Made by a program: the position numbers and the translations under genes
Assembly: GCA_029582165.1 (NCBI GenBank)
Contig: CM055889.1
Coordinates: forward strand, 31,371,927-31,435,926
Direction of reading: 5' to 3'
From: Portulaca oleracea
Taxonomy: Eukaryota > Streptophyta > Magnoliopsida > Caryophyllales > Portulacaceae
Length of the DNA stretch: 64,000 nucleotides
The notes under the pieces: model-generated
Told to the model about the DNA's origin: nothing
The model's database searches: none
What the model saw: only the letters and a program-made list of their open reading frames with translations
Shown here: positions 34,797 to 47,793 of the stretch, one piece after another
Position numbering within the stretch: the stretch's first letter is position 1
How the letters are laid out: each line of letters opens with the position of its first letter

Positions 34797-35604
34797 GATT
34801 GCACGCCAAGATTGAGTCTCCTAGAGTAAGAGTTCTAGTCCATATAGGACTATCCTAGTATAAATAAGATTGTAGCCTCTCAAAGGCAATCAATCAACCT
34901 TGAATTATGAAAATAGTTAAGCTTTTAGCTTTCTCTCGAGTGTTTGGATAAACCTCATCCCTTTCTTCTATTGTATCTTGGTATGGCACCCAAGTGGTTA
35001 GGAAGAGCTTGATCCTAGGTTGCGGTCTAAATCAAGTTAGCCCTAGGTTGTCTTTCTTGTGGATTCAAGTTAGAAACCTAGAACTATCCGTTCTTATAAT
35101 CTTTCTGTCAATACAATTAAGATAATTACATCTTTGTCTTTCTATCAATATAGTTAAGACAAAACCCTACCCTTACTTCCCTTCCACCAAACGTCCACCC
35201 TCTCTTTTACCCCCTCCCAGTTCGTCCACCCCTCTCTTCTCTCACAAAAGATCCCTAACCACCTCTCTTCTCTCTCCATAACAAACTCTCAACAAACTAC
35301 ATTCCTCTCTCCTCTCCCGCAACCAAATGTCACCCTCACCTTTTCTCCTCCCATCTTCCACACGTCATTCACTCATCCCCTCCCATCCAAGATTCAAACA
35401 TTCATCCCTTTTTCCCGTTCAAGAATCTATCTTTCTTGATTCTTGAAACCACAAAAGTCCTCACGACACAAACTCCTTCCCTTTACACGTGATATTCCCT
35501 CTTTCTCACCCTTTTCACGTGATTTCTTTCCCTCTTTCTGTCTTGGTTGCACGTATTTCATGTGTTACTGGATTAAGAGTCTTTCTTTATCCCGTAATAC
35601 ATCA
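34797..35604 (+). mobile_element. Gypsy LTR 3' fragment (family of the 42.6-47.8 kb element)
   Basis: It is homologous to 43224-43970: TTGCACGCCAAG, CCTAGTATAAATA (TATA motif), TTGATCCTAGGTTGCGGTCT, GTGGATTCAAGT, and an end at ATACATCA. It is a diverged copy with its 5' half missing, butted against inverted Athila LTR on one side and copia LTR on the other. Pyrimidine-rich sequence fills 35180-35530. Confidence 0.8.
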
Positions 35605-36066
35605 CACCATCTATAAATAGTCCTGAATATCCTCTCTATGGAGATAAAGATTCCAAGCAAGAATAATCGAAGAGTAGGAATTTTTGGTAGAAAAATTCTG
35701 AATGTAACCACTAGTGCATTTAGTGATGAGTTTTTGTAACCAGAAAAGTGTTTCTGGCGAGGTCATCCAAAGAGAATAGTTAAAGAAAGAGTGGCTCAAT
35801 CTTTAGTGAGTTGTAACATCACCAAAATACTTGGTGAGGTTAGCCTACAGGAACTAACTTGACGTTTCTATCATTGTAAGCAGTTTTGAGGGCCTCACCG
35901 TTTTATTATTGCTGAGTATTCTGATCCCCTCATCCCCCTGTGTACTTAATGTTCAATTCAATAAGGAAGTATTATTCATCTATTTATGTTTTGTTAATGT
36001 CCTTGTAAATTTAAATGCAGAAAATACCTTTCAACCCTATTCGACCCCCCCTCCAGGGTTCTTTCA
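35605..36066 (+). mobile_element. Ty1/copia LTR 3' remnant, second copy
   Basis: A close copy of 461-923, including TATAAATAG and the GGGTTCTTTCA end. Together with the following 33141-type flank it forms an undisturbed version of the site into which the Tekay-type element inserted. Confidence 0.75.
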
Positions 36067-36793
<727 letters not shown>

Positions 36794-37319
36794 GGATAAT
36801 TGGATTCTAATAATCCCTACTTTCACCAATTGGACAACGGTGGACTGTACATTCACTTTGTATTCTGGTGGTCCGAAAAAAAATAAAATTCGATTGTAGT
36901 GGTACCAAATCCACCTCCACATTCTTCTTATTTTTTTCATTCCTACACTATATTGTTTTTGTTTTTTTCGTTCCTGCCCCTCGAAAGTTAATGAATTGTA
37001 ATTTCTCAAACATTTTTTAAATTATTTTTTTGAGACTCCGAATAATTATTATGTTTTTTTAAAAATAATAAAAGTGAAAAAATCGTAAAAAATAGTAAAA
37101 AAATGAAAAAAAATTGGGAGAAACGCTGTAAATTCATTAAAAATCATTGTAAAGTGTCATACTAAGTTTTGAATCAAATGCAACACAAAATCTATGATTC
37201 TCTCGAAAATATCCCACTACAATCCAATTTTTTTTTTTGGACCACCAGAATACAAAGTGAAAGTACGGTCCACCATTGTCCAATTGGTGAATGTAGGGAT
37301 TATTAGAATCCAATTTTCC
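36794..37319. mobile_element. TA-microsatellite-associated MITE, copy 1
   Basis: 526 bp with inverted ends GGATAATTGGATTCTAATAA / mirrored at 37275-37319; the mirror continues for about 85 bp, through the TTTGTATTCTGGTGGTCC block. It is flanked on both sides by TA repeats. A second copy lies at 61681-62214 in the same setting. The interior is A/T-rich and noncoding. The behaviour resembles rice Micron elements, which insert into TA microsatellites; the family itself I do not recognise. Confidence 0.75.
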
Positions 37320-37351
<32 letters not shown>

Positions 37352-37352
37352 C
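37320..37352. repeat. (TA)n-(CA)n microsatellite
   Basis: TA units pass into ACACAC just before the SINE. Confidence 0.9.
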
Positions 37353-37584
37353 ACACCCAACGGGTATTAGCTCAGCGGTTTGAGCACCTTGGTAGATGAG
37401 AGGGGTCTCGAGTTTGAGCCCCAGCCATAGCACCTCATCCTACAGGGTATTGCGTCATGCTAGGTATCCGGACTCACATGCCACGTCTGTGTGGGTAGCA
37501 GATGTGGCATGTGGGGTTTGCCACCGGAGGTTTGAGCGCCTTCCCTGAAGGTATAGCGTCCCGATGGTGGTTTTCTCCTCACGT

Positions 37585-37589
<5 letters not shown>
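37353..37589 (+). mobile_element. tRNA-derived SINE, second copy
   Basis: The pol III A box TAGCTCAGCGG (37368-37378) fits the consensus perfectly, and the B box GAGTTTGAGCC (37410-37420) fits but for one C-to-T change. A tRNA-unrelated body follows to CTCACGTAATAA, then a TA tail. The copy at 33704-33930 confirms a dispersed element. Confidence 0.75.

Positions 37590-37653
<64 letters not shown>
37590..37653. repeat. (TA)n microsatellite
   Basis: About 32 TA units forming the tail of one SINE and the head of the next tRNA-like segment. Confidence 0.95.
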
Positions 37654-37654
<1 letters not shown>

Positions 37655-37730
37655 CCAAAGAGGTAGTAGCCAGATGGCAACCGCTCCCATTTTCCAACCT
37701 TCACATCAAGAGTTCAAACTTTAGTAAAAG
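37654..37730 (+). mobile_element. Second tRNA-like SINE fragment, second copy
   Basis: A box TAGCCAGATGG (37667-37677) and B-box-like GAGTTCAAACT (37710-37720), matching the stretch at 33948-34030. Confidence 0.45.
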
Positions 37731-37807
37731 CAAAATGTCCTATTTGATGGAAATTGTGGGGTTGATAGGTCATACTTCTCAATAAGAATTTGGTAATTGA
37801 ATAATCA

Positions 37808-38393
37808 GTTTACTGAATATATTATTTGGTGTACATTTTATATATTTTAAGTTTTTAACATCCCTATATTTGCAATTTTTACTAATTCTCAATAAGAATT
37901 TTAGGTAATTTTATTATGTTTTTGTTATTTTTCCATTAAAATCTCAAAATTAGTTTTAATACATAGAAATTTCTAAAAAAAATGAAAATTAGGACTTTTA
38001 GTTTGTGAGTTATTTTTCAATTTGTGCTTTTATCTTGGTCTTTTTGTATTGATTTAAAAATCAGAAAATTTATGCATTAGAAAATATATTTAAAATTACT
38101 AATAGAATGATCTGGAAGTTTACTGAATATATTATTTGGTGTAAATTTTTTATATTTTAAGTTTTTAACATCCCTATATTTGTAATTTTTAGCTTATTCT
38201 CAATAAGAATTTTAGGTAATTCTATTATATTTTTGTTATTTTTCCATTAAAATCTCAAAATTAGTTTTAATACATAGAAATTTCTAAAAAAAAAAAAAAG
38301 AAAATTAGGACTTTTAGTTTGTGAGTTATTTTTCAATTTGTGCTCTTATCTTGGACTTTTTGTATTGCATTAAAAATTAGAAAATTTATGCAT
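37808..38393 (+). repeat. 310-bp tandem duplication
   Basis: GTTTACTGAATATATTATTT begins both copies (37808 and 38118). They match closely through GGACTTTTAGTTTGTGAGTT, with small changes such as a longer A run in the second. Noncoding, AT-rich. Confidence 0.9.
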
Positions 38394-40262
38394 GAGAATT
38401 CCTACAGAAAAGCTTTGTGGAGGGGAGAGAGCCGACCAATGATGGCTCCCAAGTCTGAATCCCTATCCTTTTCACTGTTGGTGAAATAGTGAAAACAAAG
38501 AGAGTAGAGGAGATGAAGGTAATTTAACGTGTGAGCATATTAATTTGTAGACAACAAGCACACATATAAGCAACCAGCAAAACAAACGTACTCGTTACCA
38601 TTACAACACAGGTGTTCAACTCTTTTATTATAGAGTAAGATTAAAACAATTCCTTTAAAGAAAAATCCGAAGCTAAGAGAAAGATTTTGGGATGTTCGAT
38701 TTTTTTCAAATCAAACTTCAAATTTATAAACAAATGGTTTGGAAAATATTTTGTTTCCATCAACGCTTGAACCTTGATTGAAAATGTGAACTTTGCAAGT
38801 GATTACCATTTAACTACCACTTCTTTGATAATATAAAGGTCAAGTTAAAAAAATCAAAATCAAAACAACAAACTCATACATATAAGTTACAAATATTAAT
38901 ACACAATTACAGTAATATTCATTTTCTTCATAAAAGCAATATTCATTAGTTAGTCTTTCTTCCATCAAGTTTACTATTATAACATATGAATCTCAATATA
39001 AAAAAATATATAGATAAACTAAATTTAAGACATATTAAAGTGTAACACTCGCATAAAAATATATCTTAGTTTTCTATATTTTCTTAAACAATATCAAAAA
39101 AATAATGTTGTAATTAACAATAGGATGAAAAGTGTAAATTAATAATTGCATAAGTGATGTAGGCATCATATGAAATTAAAATGAATACATAATACGAAGT
39201 ATCATCGTGGTCATTTATAATAAGTAAAATATTATTTCTTATTAGAAAATGGTGAATAAAATTGCAAATATGATCACCACCAAAAACATAAACTGTAAGT
39301 TCATAAAAAATATACCTTAAAATTCTTGATTTATTCTCCTAAGTTAATTATACAAAAATAATAATATAAAAATATTAATATATTATTAATACACAATAAA
39401 AATAATATTCATCATATGTTTATGAAAGAATACTTGTTAGTTAGTCTTTCTTCTACCAAATTTACTATTGTAATATACCAATCCCAATATAAAAAGAAAA
39501 TAGATTAAAGTAAAGTCTAAGAGTTATTAAAGTGTAAAACTCCCATAAAAAAAATTATATTATTATTAATATCCTATGTGTTCTTCAATAATTGTAAAAC
39601 AAAAATATTAACATTAAAAATATTTAAATTAATCTCTCTTGGTTATAAAAAAAAGTAATACAACTTTGTTGATGTTGTGATTGTTATATGCGCATACATT
39701 TTAGAATTAATAATAATTTCTAAATTTCTCATTATCAGTTATTTACTACTAAATAGTAATGTTTCCTAACCTTTTATATTTTAATTATTCAAATAAAAAT
39801 GATATTTATTTAATGAAATTAAGTTTCCAACAACATTATTTTTATAAGGTATATATATACATAATTTCTATATATTATCTTAATCATTATTTCAATGTCT
39901 AAGATTAAATATTTTTTTTCCATGTTATTAAGAAAAATTTGAAGTGAATTATAGAGTTACTTGCATTTATTCAAATTGACTAATAAGAAATTACTATTGT
40001 TATATAATATACGTAATTAAGAGAACATTGAAAAAAGCATAGATTTTAATATCCTTCACCATTATATTATCTAAATAAATTTTGAAGACTGTTTGTACGT
40101 ACAGAGAAAATACAAAGATAATGATAGTATAAGTGTTGTATTATTTTTTATTAATTTATAATTATTATTTGAATTGATAAATGTTATAAAATTACTCTGA
40201 AAAAGTTCATATATAAATATTGAAAATTTATCCGTACATTGCACAGGATATATAACGTTAGT
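38394..40262. other. AT-rich spacer with imperfect ~200-bp repeats
   Basis: No gene was seen. About 38880-39060 and 39355-39550 share TTAATACACAAT, a TTAGTTAGTCTTTCTTC block, TTTACTATTRTAA, and ATTAAAGTGTAA. At 40228-40262 TCCGTACATTGCACAGGA...GTTAGT resembles a decayed Helitron 3' end (hairpin then CTAG-like), on the plus strand. Confidence 0.5.
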
Positions 40263-42088
40263 CACTTTTGTAACAACATCTTATTTTAGTTTTAGATTTT
40301 TCAAATTAAAACACCATCAATTGGTCCATTGTGAAATGATTTATGGTAAAGTTGAAACGAAGTATTTAGATATGGTATCAACAAGCTAGACACAATACTA
40401 GGTTTTATCATATCAATATTTATGTAGCCTAGGTGCACACAACTCTAAAGTAGTCTTATTATATTCTTCTATTTATGACATTTTACAGTTAAAAAAATTA
40501 TCAAAAATAGTTTTCCAATTTCTATCCGAAAATTGGGCATGAGTAGTTGCAGTAAATGTTAACATGAATTTTGAGAGTGACATAACATACAAGCAAATTA
40601 AGCCTACGATTATGATATATGATACACATTAGCTCTATCTACTTTACGAACACATGACCAAAAAAACAAAAAAAAAAAAAAAGAAATCTCACAGAGATTC
40701 CCAACGGAAGATGGGATCCAACAAAGCCAAGGCATGCATGCCAACCTAGAAATGAAAGGCAAAATGGATTAAAAAACAAATTAAATTAAACTGGGAGAGT
40801 TAAAGATGTCAAAATCAAACAACAACTCTCAAGGAAATGAGTAGTAATAAAAAGAATAATACAAAGTTGGGTTCATTTTCTTAATACCAAAGTCAGAAGG
40901 TATCAACTTTACGGACTAATGGTGCAAGTGTTGCCTAATCCAAGGTAATGTCTTCAATCCTTTAGTTGCTTTCTATGCATTTAACTTACTAACATAGCCC
41001 TGCAGCCTAGGCCCTAGCTAGCTCTTTGTACACGTGGCATCATGACATTGGTTACCTAGCTAAAACCCTACAGATGTAGAGAAAAAAAAAAGGATTAGAA
41101 TTTAGAAATGAGAGATCATGTTGCTGTCACTTGGCACAAAAACACTACACACCACTCTCCCCCTAATTAATTTAATTGGCATCTAATGAGGGAACTGCAG
41201 GAAAGGAAACACCTCTCTCCTCTTTTAATCAATTCCCTCAACGACCGCTTAATTATGATTGAGAGAACATATATGGGTTTGGCTGGGGATCACTATTTTT
41301 GTTAATTTTTGTACTTTTAGCTCACATAATCATGAATGCAATTCAGGTCATACTTCATCCCTATTTAATTGATTGATAGATAACAAGTTATTGAAGTTTG
41401 AATTCAACTTTTATATTTAGGTATACTTCCAACGTCTCTGTTTAGTTGATATTGAGAGCTATCAAAATAATCAATAAAATTGAAATAAAAATTATAAATT
41501 ATTTAAATTGATAAAAGTTAATTATAATGCAGAAAAAAATAAATTTAAAAATTATAAAAATTACCTTTAAAATATAAATAATAATTTGAATAAAAAAATT
41601 AATTAAATAGATAAATAAATAGAGAGATCCTTATAAACTTTTATAGTTGCATAAAATAAGGAGAAATGAATTTTCAGATATTATTATGAAGTAATAAATG
41701 TACCATTAAAGTAAGTTGTTATGCATATTAGGATCTCTGTGTGCTTTTAGATGAGATGGACAACAATATTATAATGATTCATAATGATTAAATTAGCATG
41801 TAATATTATTATTGTATAGGAAAATTTATGGTGGTTGTAAAATGTGACAACTATCACAACTAAAATAAAATTCATATATATATGTATCAAATTTTATGTT
41901 GACAGTTTATTTCCTTTATTTAGTACAAAATCATAAAATATATTTTCTTAATCAGAATATTTTTTTAAAATTTTTAAAATTTAAATATCTTAACTTTAAA
42001 TTTTGAGTTGATAAAAAAATTCTTAAAAGATACTCAATTTATAATTTTTGTAAATAGATCATAATTAAAAAAATATAATTTTGTGTTA

Positions 42089-42122
<34 letters not shown>

Positions 42123-42199
42123 GATTAATTGTGTGGAGCCCAAATTATTATTTTGGTGGGATGAATTTTGGAAAACCAGAATTGTTCATGGTGGGAACC
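40263..42199. other. Intergenic sequence, no gene seen
   Basis: AT-rich apart from 40920-41240, which is less AT-biased and has a G-box-like ACACGTGG (41029-41036) and several GCTAGCTAG-type palindromes. A (TA)n tract lies at 42088-42114. No open frame of note. Confidence 0.5.
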
Positions 42200-42229
42200 T
42201 TTTTTTTTTTTTGAAAACCAAACTCTATA

Positions 42230-42640
42230 TTAAAATTCCAAAGGAGTCAGATCGTCCTGGATTGCTGCTAGTACCTCATCTAGACCTCCCATTGTCCACA
42301 CTTCCGTATGATTACAACCTATATCGATTTTTGCTGCCTCATGAGCAGCTTTATTTAAAGATCTCTTAACAAAACTATAGGAAACACTTTCAAATAAAGT
42401 TTCTAAATGAAAACAGTCTTGGAGTAGGACTGATAGATGGGAGTGGCTTTGCCTTTTGTTCTTGAGAGCCTCTACTACTTCTTTTGCATCTGATTCCATC
42501 TCAATCTTTCTGAAACCCATGGAGCTTGCGATCTGCATTCTGAATCGAATCGCTCCCGCTTCTGCTGCTTCTGGTGTCCATCTGCCTTCGACTCTCGAGC
42601 ATGCTACGGCAACACACTTTCCTCTTTCATCTCTCACAAC
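42230..42640 (-). pseudogene. LINE RNase H domain, C-terminal part
   Basis: Reads VRDERGKCVAVACSRVEGRW, EAAEAGAIRFRMQIASSMG, IEMESDAKEVVEAL, and SYSFVKRSLNKAAHEAAK. These are the RVT_3-type RNase H motifs at the C-terminus of plant L1 ORF2. The first strand with the first catalytic Asp lies across the LTR insertion at 47790-47860 (INADTS, read on the minus strand), so both halves of one domain are seen. The stop lies just before the poly(A) tail. Confidence 0.9.
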
Positions 42641-42645
42641 AGCAC

Positions 42646-43970
42646 TGATGTATTTTGGCCCACGCCAAATACATCCCTAAAGGCCCAAAATAAATTCCAG
42701 GGAACAAGGCAAGCTATGGAGGAAAACATGAGCATAGAGGCCCATAGGCCCATACATATTGTGTGCTCCTTATGGTAAGAGGATGTCCAAACATCCTAAG
42801 GTCTATAAACAACACGCCAATTAAGCCCAAGAAGAGGCCCAAGTCACATCCATGAGGGCCAATTTCGTCAATTGTGTTCTTTTTGGATATATTTTATTTT
42901 TACAGCTTTTATTATTTTGGTGTGATTTAATTAATTAGGAGTAGATAAATCTAGAACATTCTAAACTGTTCTAGAATGTTCTAGAAAGTCAAAGTAGGCG
43001 TGTGATAGGAAGAGTAGGCGCCAAATTGGTTGTTATCCTAGATAAGGTTAGCTTATTTTGTAACTAATCCATATTGGATTAGGAAAGTCTAAACCTATTA
43101 GGATAAAGTTGTTGTAACCAACTCCCCTTTGGATAAGGAGTCCTAATCCAAGAGGAAGTTGGAGTAGTTAGGCGTGTACTACTAGGATTTCTTGGCTTGC
43201 ACGCCAAGTAGGAGTAATCTTAGTCTAATTAGTATGGATTGCACGCCAAGTAAGGAATCCTAGCGGAGTTAGGACTCTCCTAGTATAAATAGCCTAGTTT
43301 GCAATCTTTAGAAATCAATCAGTTGAGAAATATGAATCGAGCTTTAAGCTTACCCCCTTGAGTGTTAGGATTAACCCTCTCCCCTCTTCTATTGTATCTT
43401 GGTGTGGTAACCAAGTGGTTTAGGAAGAACTTGATCCTAGGTTGCGGTCTAGATCAAGAAACCCTAGGTTGTCCTTCTTGTGGATTCAAGTAGGAAATCT
43501 AGCTCTATCCCATTATCTTTCTATTTCTTCGAAAGATAATATCTACCCTCACCTCATACCCCCCTCCAACGTCACTCTCTACCCCCTCCATACTCCCTCA
43601 ATCGTCCACCCTCCTCCCTCCTCATAAAATAGCTCAACCAACTCCCTCTCTTCATAACAAACCTTCCCTTTCCTTTCAATCTCACGCCACACCCTCTCTT
43701 TCTCCCTCTCTTTCACGTTAACCCTCTCCCTCTCTCCTCTTCCAAGAATCAAACCTCTCTCTCTCTTCCCATTCAAGATTCAACCCTTCTTGAATCTTGA
43801 AACCACAAAAGCCCTCACGGCAAAATCCCTTCCCTATTCTCTCCCATCTCACGTGAACCACCCCCTCCTTAGACTCAAATTCACGTGTGGTACCCCACTC
43901 TTAGATCGTTTGCACGTCTCTCCTATGATGTGTAATCGATCAACTATTCTCTTGATCCCATTATACATCA
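42646..43970 (+). repeat. 5' LTR of the gag-protease element
   Basis: 1325 bp. A promoter-like CCTAGTATAAATAGCC stands at 43280-43295, with the transcribed TTGATCCTAGGTTGCGGTCT region after it. CTAGAACATTCTAAACTGTTC inverted motifs occur around 42950-42985; the 3' LTR lacks one 12-base unit of these. Confidence 0.93.
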
Positions 43971-43976
43971 TAATTT

Positions 43977-43990
43977 TGGTATCAGAGCTC
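43977..43990 (+). other. Primer-binding site, initiator tRNA-Met
   Basis: TTGGTATCAGAGCT follows the 5' LTR by 6 bases. Confidence 0.9.
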
Positions 43991-44180
43991 TAGGTTGTTT
44001 TGAGTGCAAACCAAACACATGACCTTTTCCAACCCAATCCCCAAACCTGCTATTCCAATAGTTTAACCTGCTATTCCACAAGCCTTACCTGCAATCCAAA
44101 CACATAACCTTCAAACCTTCAGTACCAACCTGCAACCCTAAACTCCACAAACAGCCCAAACACATTCCCTTCCCTACCCA

Positions 44181-45341
44181 ATGTCAACTGGACGTTTCAA
44201 AACCCCTACCATGGCATCTGGAAGCAACAGTCCTGAAAATAAAGATCCTACTGAACAGTGGAAGCAAGAGAAAGCAGAACTGGAAGGAAGAATCGCTTAT
44301 CTTTCTGATCAGTTGAAGCGATACATGAATCTGCAATGCAGGACACCACGGGAAGAAGAAGAAGTCATCCCCAGCAGTCCTAGCGAAACTGAGCACTTTG
44401 CTAGCTCAACCCGGAGATCACGTCAGTCTAGGCGTGCACCAAGAGAAGAAAGGCTCGACTTCAAGGTCGACATTCCTGAATTCGACGGTAATCTTGATCC
44501 TGAAATCTTCCTTGATTGGATTCAAACTGTCGAATGAGTATTTGACTAGAAAGATATTGCTGATGATAAGAAAGTCAAATATATTGCTCTTAAACTGCGG
44601 AAGCATGCTAGTATTTGGTGGACTAACCTACAGAAGAAGCGACAGCATGCCGGGAAAGAAAAGATCCGCTCTTGGGAAAAGATGAAAAAGAAACTTCACT
44701 CAAAGTTTCTTCCTGCAAGCTACTTCAAAGACAATTATCTTCATCAGCAGCAACTGACCCAAGGATCTAAATCTGTTGAAGAGTTTACCAAAGAATTCGA
44801 ACACCTACTCTGGAGGTGTAACTTGAAAGAAGATGAACCTCAAACCCTTGTGAGGTATCTTGCTGGCTTAAACGAAAACATAAGGTTTGTGGTGGAACTT
44901 CAACCTTATAAAACTCTTGATGAATTGAGTACTTTGGCTAACAAAGTGGAACAGAAAAAGAAAAGAAGAGGCAAGGAGACACCAAACAGGAACCCTAGTT
45001 CCCAAAGAACTCCCTACACGCCTCAAACATACACCCAAAAAAAGAGCCAAACCCAATCCCATCCGTCCGCCACAAAAACACCTCACCTTACGCCCCAAAC
45101 TATGACAAAACCACCACAGGTCACGCAAATGGATAGGAAGCGATGTTTCAGGTGTCAAGGGCTCGGTCATATTGCTTCTGAGTGCCCTAATAAGAGAGCC
45201 ATCACTCTTGTGGAATTCCAAAACGCTCTCTTTGAACCTGAACCAACAGACGTCGACGAAGAACCCCACGCCCTTCACAACGAATTTGAAGAAGAGGTCG
45301 TGGAAGAACCAGATCAGGGCGAGATCTTCATGTCGTTATGA
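44181..45341 (+). pseudogene. Gypsy gag (two in-frame stops)
   Basis: A single frame runs from MSTGRFKTPTMASGSNSPEN to DQGEIFMSL, broken only by TGA at 44535-44537 and TAG at 44547-44549. Order: a coiled-coil-prone start (KQEKAELEGRIAYLSDQLKR), DFKVDIPEFDGNLDPEIFLDW, the gag core (KKVKYIALKLRKHASIWW ... VEEFTKEFEHLLWRC), a Thr/Pro/Gln-rich linker, and the zinc knuckle CFRCQGLGHIASEC (C-2-C-4-H-4-C, near 45145-45190). Length is normal for the family. Such a Gag could package its own RNA if the stops were recent or absent in sister copies. Confidence 0.92.
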
Positions 45342-45344
45342 GGA

Positions 45345-46443
45345 GATCTTGAATAGCTCTCCGCCTCAAGATCCGCAAGAACGGAAGCTATCTTCCACTC
45401 CCGCCAGACGTGCAAGGGAAAGTTTGTTCTTTGATCGTCGATGGTGGAAGCTGTACTAACGCAGTTTCGACAACTATGGTGAACAAGCTACAACTCCCTA
45501 CAAGTCCTCACCCTTCACCCTACATTGTTCAATGGCTCAACCAGGGTAAAGGATTGAAAGTGAATCTACGCTGTTTGGTAAGCTTTTCAATTGGAAAGTC
45601 TTATCAAGATTCAATATGGTGCGATGTACTACCTATGGATGTTTGTCATATTCTGCTTGGGAGACCATGGCTATTTGACAGGGACGTCACGCACAACGGA
45701 AGAGCAAACACCTATTCGCTTATGGTGAATAACAAGAAGGTGACCTTAGCTCCTCTAAAAGCATCCAAGCTCAAAGAAGGTGACCCAAAACTCATCTCTT
45801 TCATGGTCACTGGACACCCTGAGTTCAGTGAACACAAGAAGGTCCTTACTGAAGAAGCTAGTCACGAAAATACTGCAGAAGAGCTCCCTCTACCCGTCCA
45901 TCACGTGAGCTCAGTGGCTAAGACTACATCAAACTCCAGTCAACATGAGGTCCAGTCTATGGAATATCACGTGAACCCTACTGCTACTCAAAGGGTTCGA
46001 AATTCAACTATCTGTCACGCCAAGGATATAATTGAGAAAGAAATTGTTCATCCAAGTGCCCTAGCAATCACAAGGAAGAAGAAAAGTAACTTGGTTCAGA
46101 CTCAGTTAGGGATTACTGCTGCTCAAATCCCAAGAAGTCTCCTTGTATGGTTAGTCACACCCTGTGATCTAATTTATGTCTTTTCTGTCATTATGAGACT
46201 TATGAACCAGGTTCTGAAGTCCTATATCAGCAAGTGTGTCCTGGACACCTTTATGTATAACAAGAGTGAGAAAGATCAAAACGTCCACATCATCACCTCT
46301 CACGTGGAAGCTATTGCAATTGATGAAACAACCTTGGTTCATGTGAAGTTCCTGATTCACATGAAGTTCCAAATTGAGGCCACTGAAGTTCTTGAACTTG
46401 ACCCTCCAAGTTTGAGGACAAACTTCTCCCAACAAGGGGGGAA
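45345..46443 (+). pseudogene. Gypsy protease with residual tail, RT/IN missing
   Basis: The open frame begins at 45410 (MQGKVCSLIVDGGSCTN). The DGGS active-site Asp is residue 11 (codon 45440), and CHILLGRPWLFDRDVTHNG follows at about residues 80-98. This matches the aspartic protease of gypsy elements. Beyond about 45800 come linker-like, low-similarity residues, then the family's usual terminal motif (PPSLRTNFSQQGG) right at the polypurine tract. The pol core has therefore been deleted between protease and end. The frame runs on into the 3' LTR to 46645. Confidence 0.88.
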
Positions 46444-47788
46444 TGATGTATTTTGGCCCACGCCAAATACATCCCTAAAGGCCCAAAATAAATTCCAGGG
46501 AACAAGGCAAGCTGTGGAGGAAAACATGAGTATAGAGACCCATACATATTGTGTGCTCCTTATGGCAAGAGGATGTCCAAACATCCTAGGGTCTATAAAC
46601 AACACGCCAATCAAGCCCAAGAAGAGGCCCAAGTCACGTCCATGAGGGCCAATTTCGTCAATTGTGTTCCTTTTGGATGTATTTTATTTTTATAACTTTT
46701 ATTATTTTGGTGTGATTTAATTAATTAGGAGTAGATAAATCTAGAACATTCTAAACTGTTCTAGAAAGTCAAAGTAGGCGTGTGATAGGAAGAGTAGGCG
46801 TCAAATTGGTTGTTATCCTAGATAAGGTTGGCTTATTTTGTAACTAATCCATATTGGATTAGGAAAGCCTAAACCTATTAGGATAAGGTTGTTGTAACCA
46901 ATTCCCCTTTGGATAAGGAGTCCTAATCCAAGAGGAAGTTGGAGTAGTTAGACGTGTACTACTAGGATTTCTTGGCTTGCACGCCAAGTAGGAGTAATCC
47001 TAGTCTAATTAGTTTGGCTTGCACGCCAAGTAAGGAATCCTAGGGGAGTTAGGACTCTCCTAGTATAAATAGCCTAGTTTGCGATCTTTAGAAATCAATC
47101 AGTTGAGAAATATGAATCGAGCTTTAAGCTTACCCCCTTGAGTGTTAGGATTAACCCTCTCCCCTCTTGTATCAGATTGGTGTGGTAACCAAGTGGTTTA
47201 GGAAGAACTTGATCCTAGGTTGCGGTCTAGATCAAGAAACCCTAGGTTGTCCTTCTTGTGGATTCAAGTAGGAAATCTAGCTCTATCCCATTATCTTTTT
47301 ATTTCTTAGAAAGATAATATCTACCCTCACCTCATACCCCCTTCCAATGTCACTCTCTACCCCCTCCATACTCCCTCAATCGTCCACCCTCCTCCCTCCT
47401 CACAAAATAGCTCAACAAACTCCCTCTCTCTCCATAACAAACTCATAACAACTTTCTCTCTCCTCCAACAACCTCTCAACCTTCCCTTTCCTTTCAATCT
47501 CACGCCACACCCTCTCTTTCTCCCTCTCTTTCACGTTAATCCTCTCCCTCTCTCGTTTTCCAAGAATTAAACCTCTCTCTCTCTTCCCATTCAAGATTCA
47601 ACCCTTCTTGAATCTTGAAACCACAAAAGCCCTCGCGGCAAAATCCCTTCCCTATTCTCTCCCATCTCACGTGAACCACCCCCTCCTTAGACTCAAATTC
47701 ACGTGTGGTACCCCACTCTTAGATCGTTTGCATGTCTCTCCTATGATGTGTAATTGATCAACCATTCTCTTGATCCCATTATACATCA
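46444..47788 (+). repeat. 3' LTR of the gag-protease element
   Basis: 1345 bp, highly similar to 42646-43970, with a short insertion of CAACTTTCTCTCTCCTCCAA-type sequence near 47450. Confidence 0.93.
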
Positions 47789-47793
47789 AGCAC

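Larger units (their letters stand above)
42646..47788 (+). mobile_element. Gag-protease-only Ty3/gypsy element (non-autonomous)
   Basis: LTRs 42646-43970 and 46444-47788 start TGATGTATTTTGGCCC and end ATACATCA. The target duplication AGCAC is at 42641-42645 and 47789-47793. A primer site for initiator tRNA-Met (TGGTATCAGAGC, starting at 43978) and a polypurine tract (AAGGGGGGAA, about 46433-46442) are in place. The internal 2.5 kb encodes gag and protease; RT, RNase H and integrase are absent, not merely broken. It needs enzymes from another element. The LTRs are very similar, so the insertion is fairly young. Confidence 0.93.

Noticed and set aside
41110..41135. AGATCATGTTGCTGTCACT, a phrase like a miR167 star strand
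   Set aside because: No sequence pairing with it and no mature miR167 lies within 200 bases on either side.
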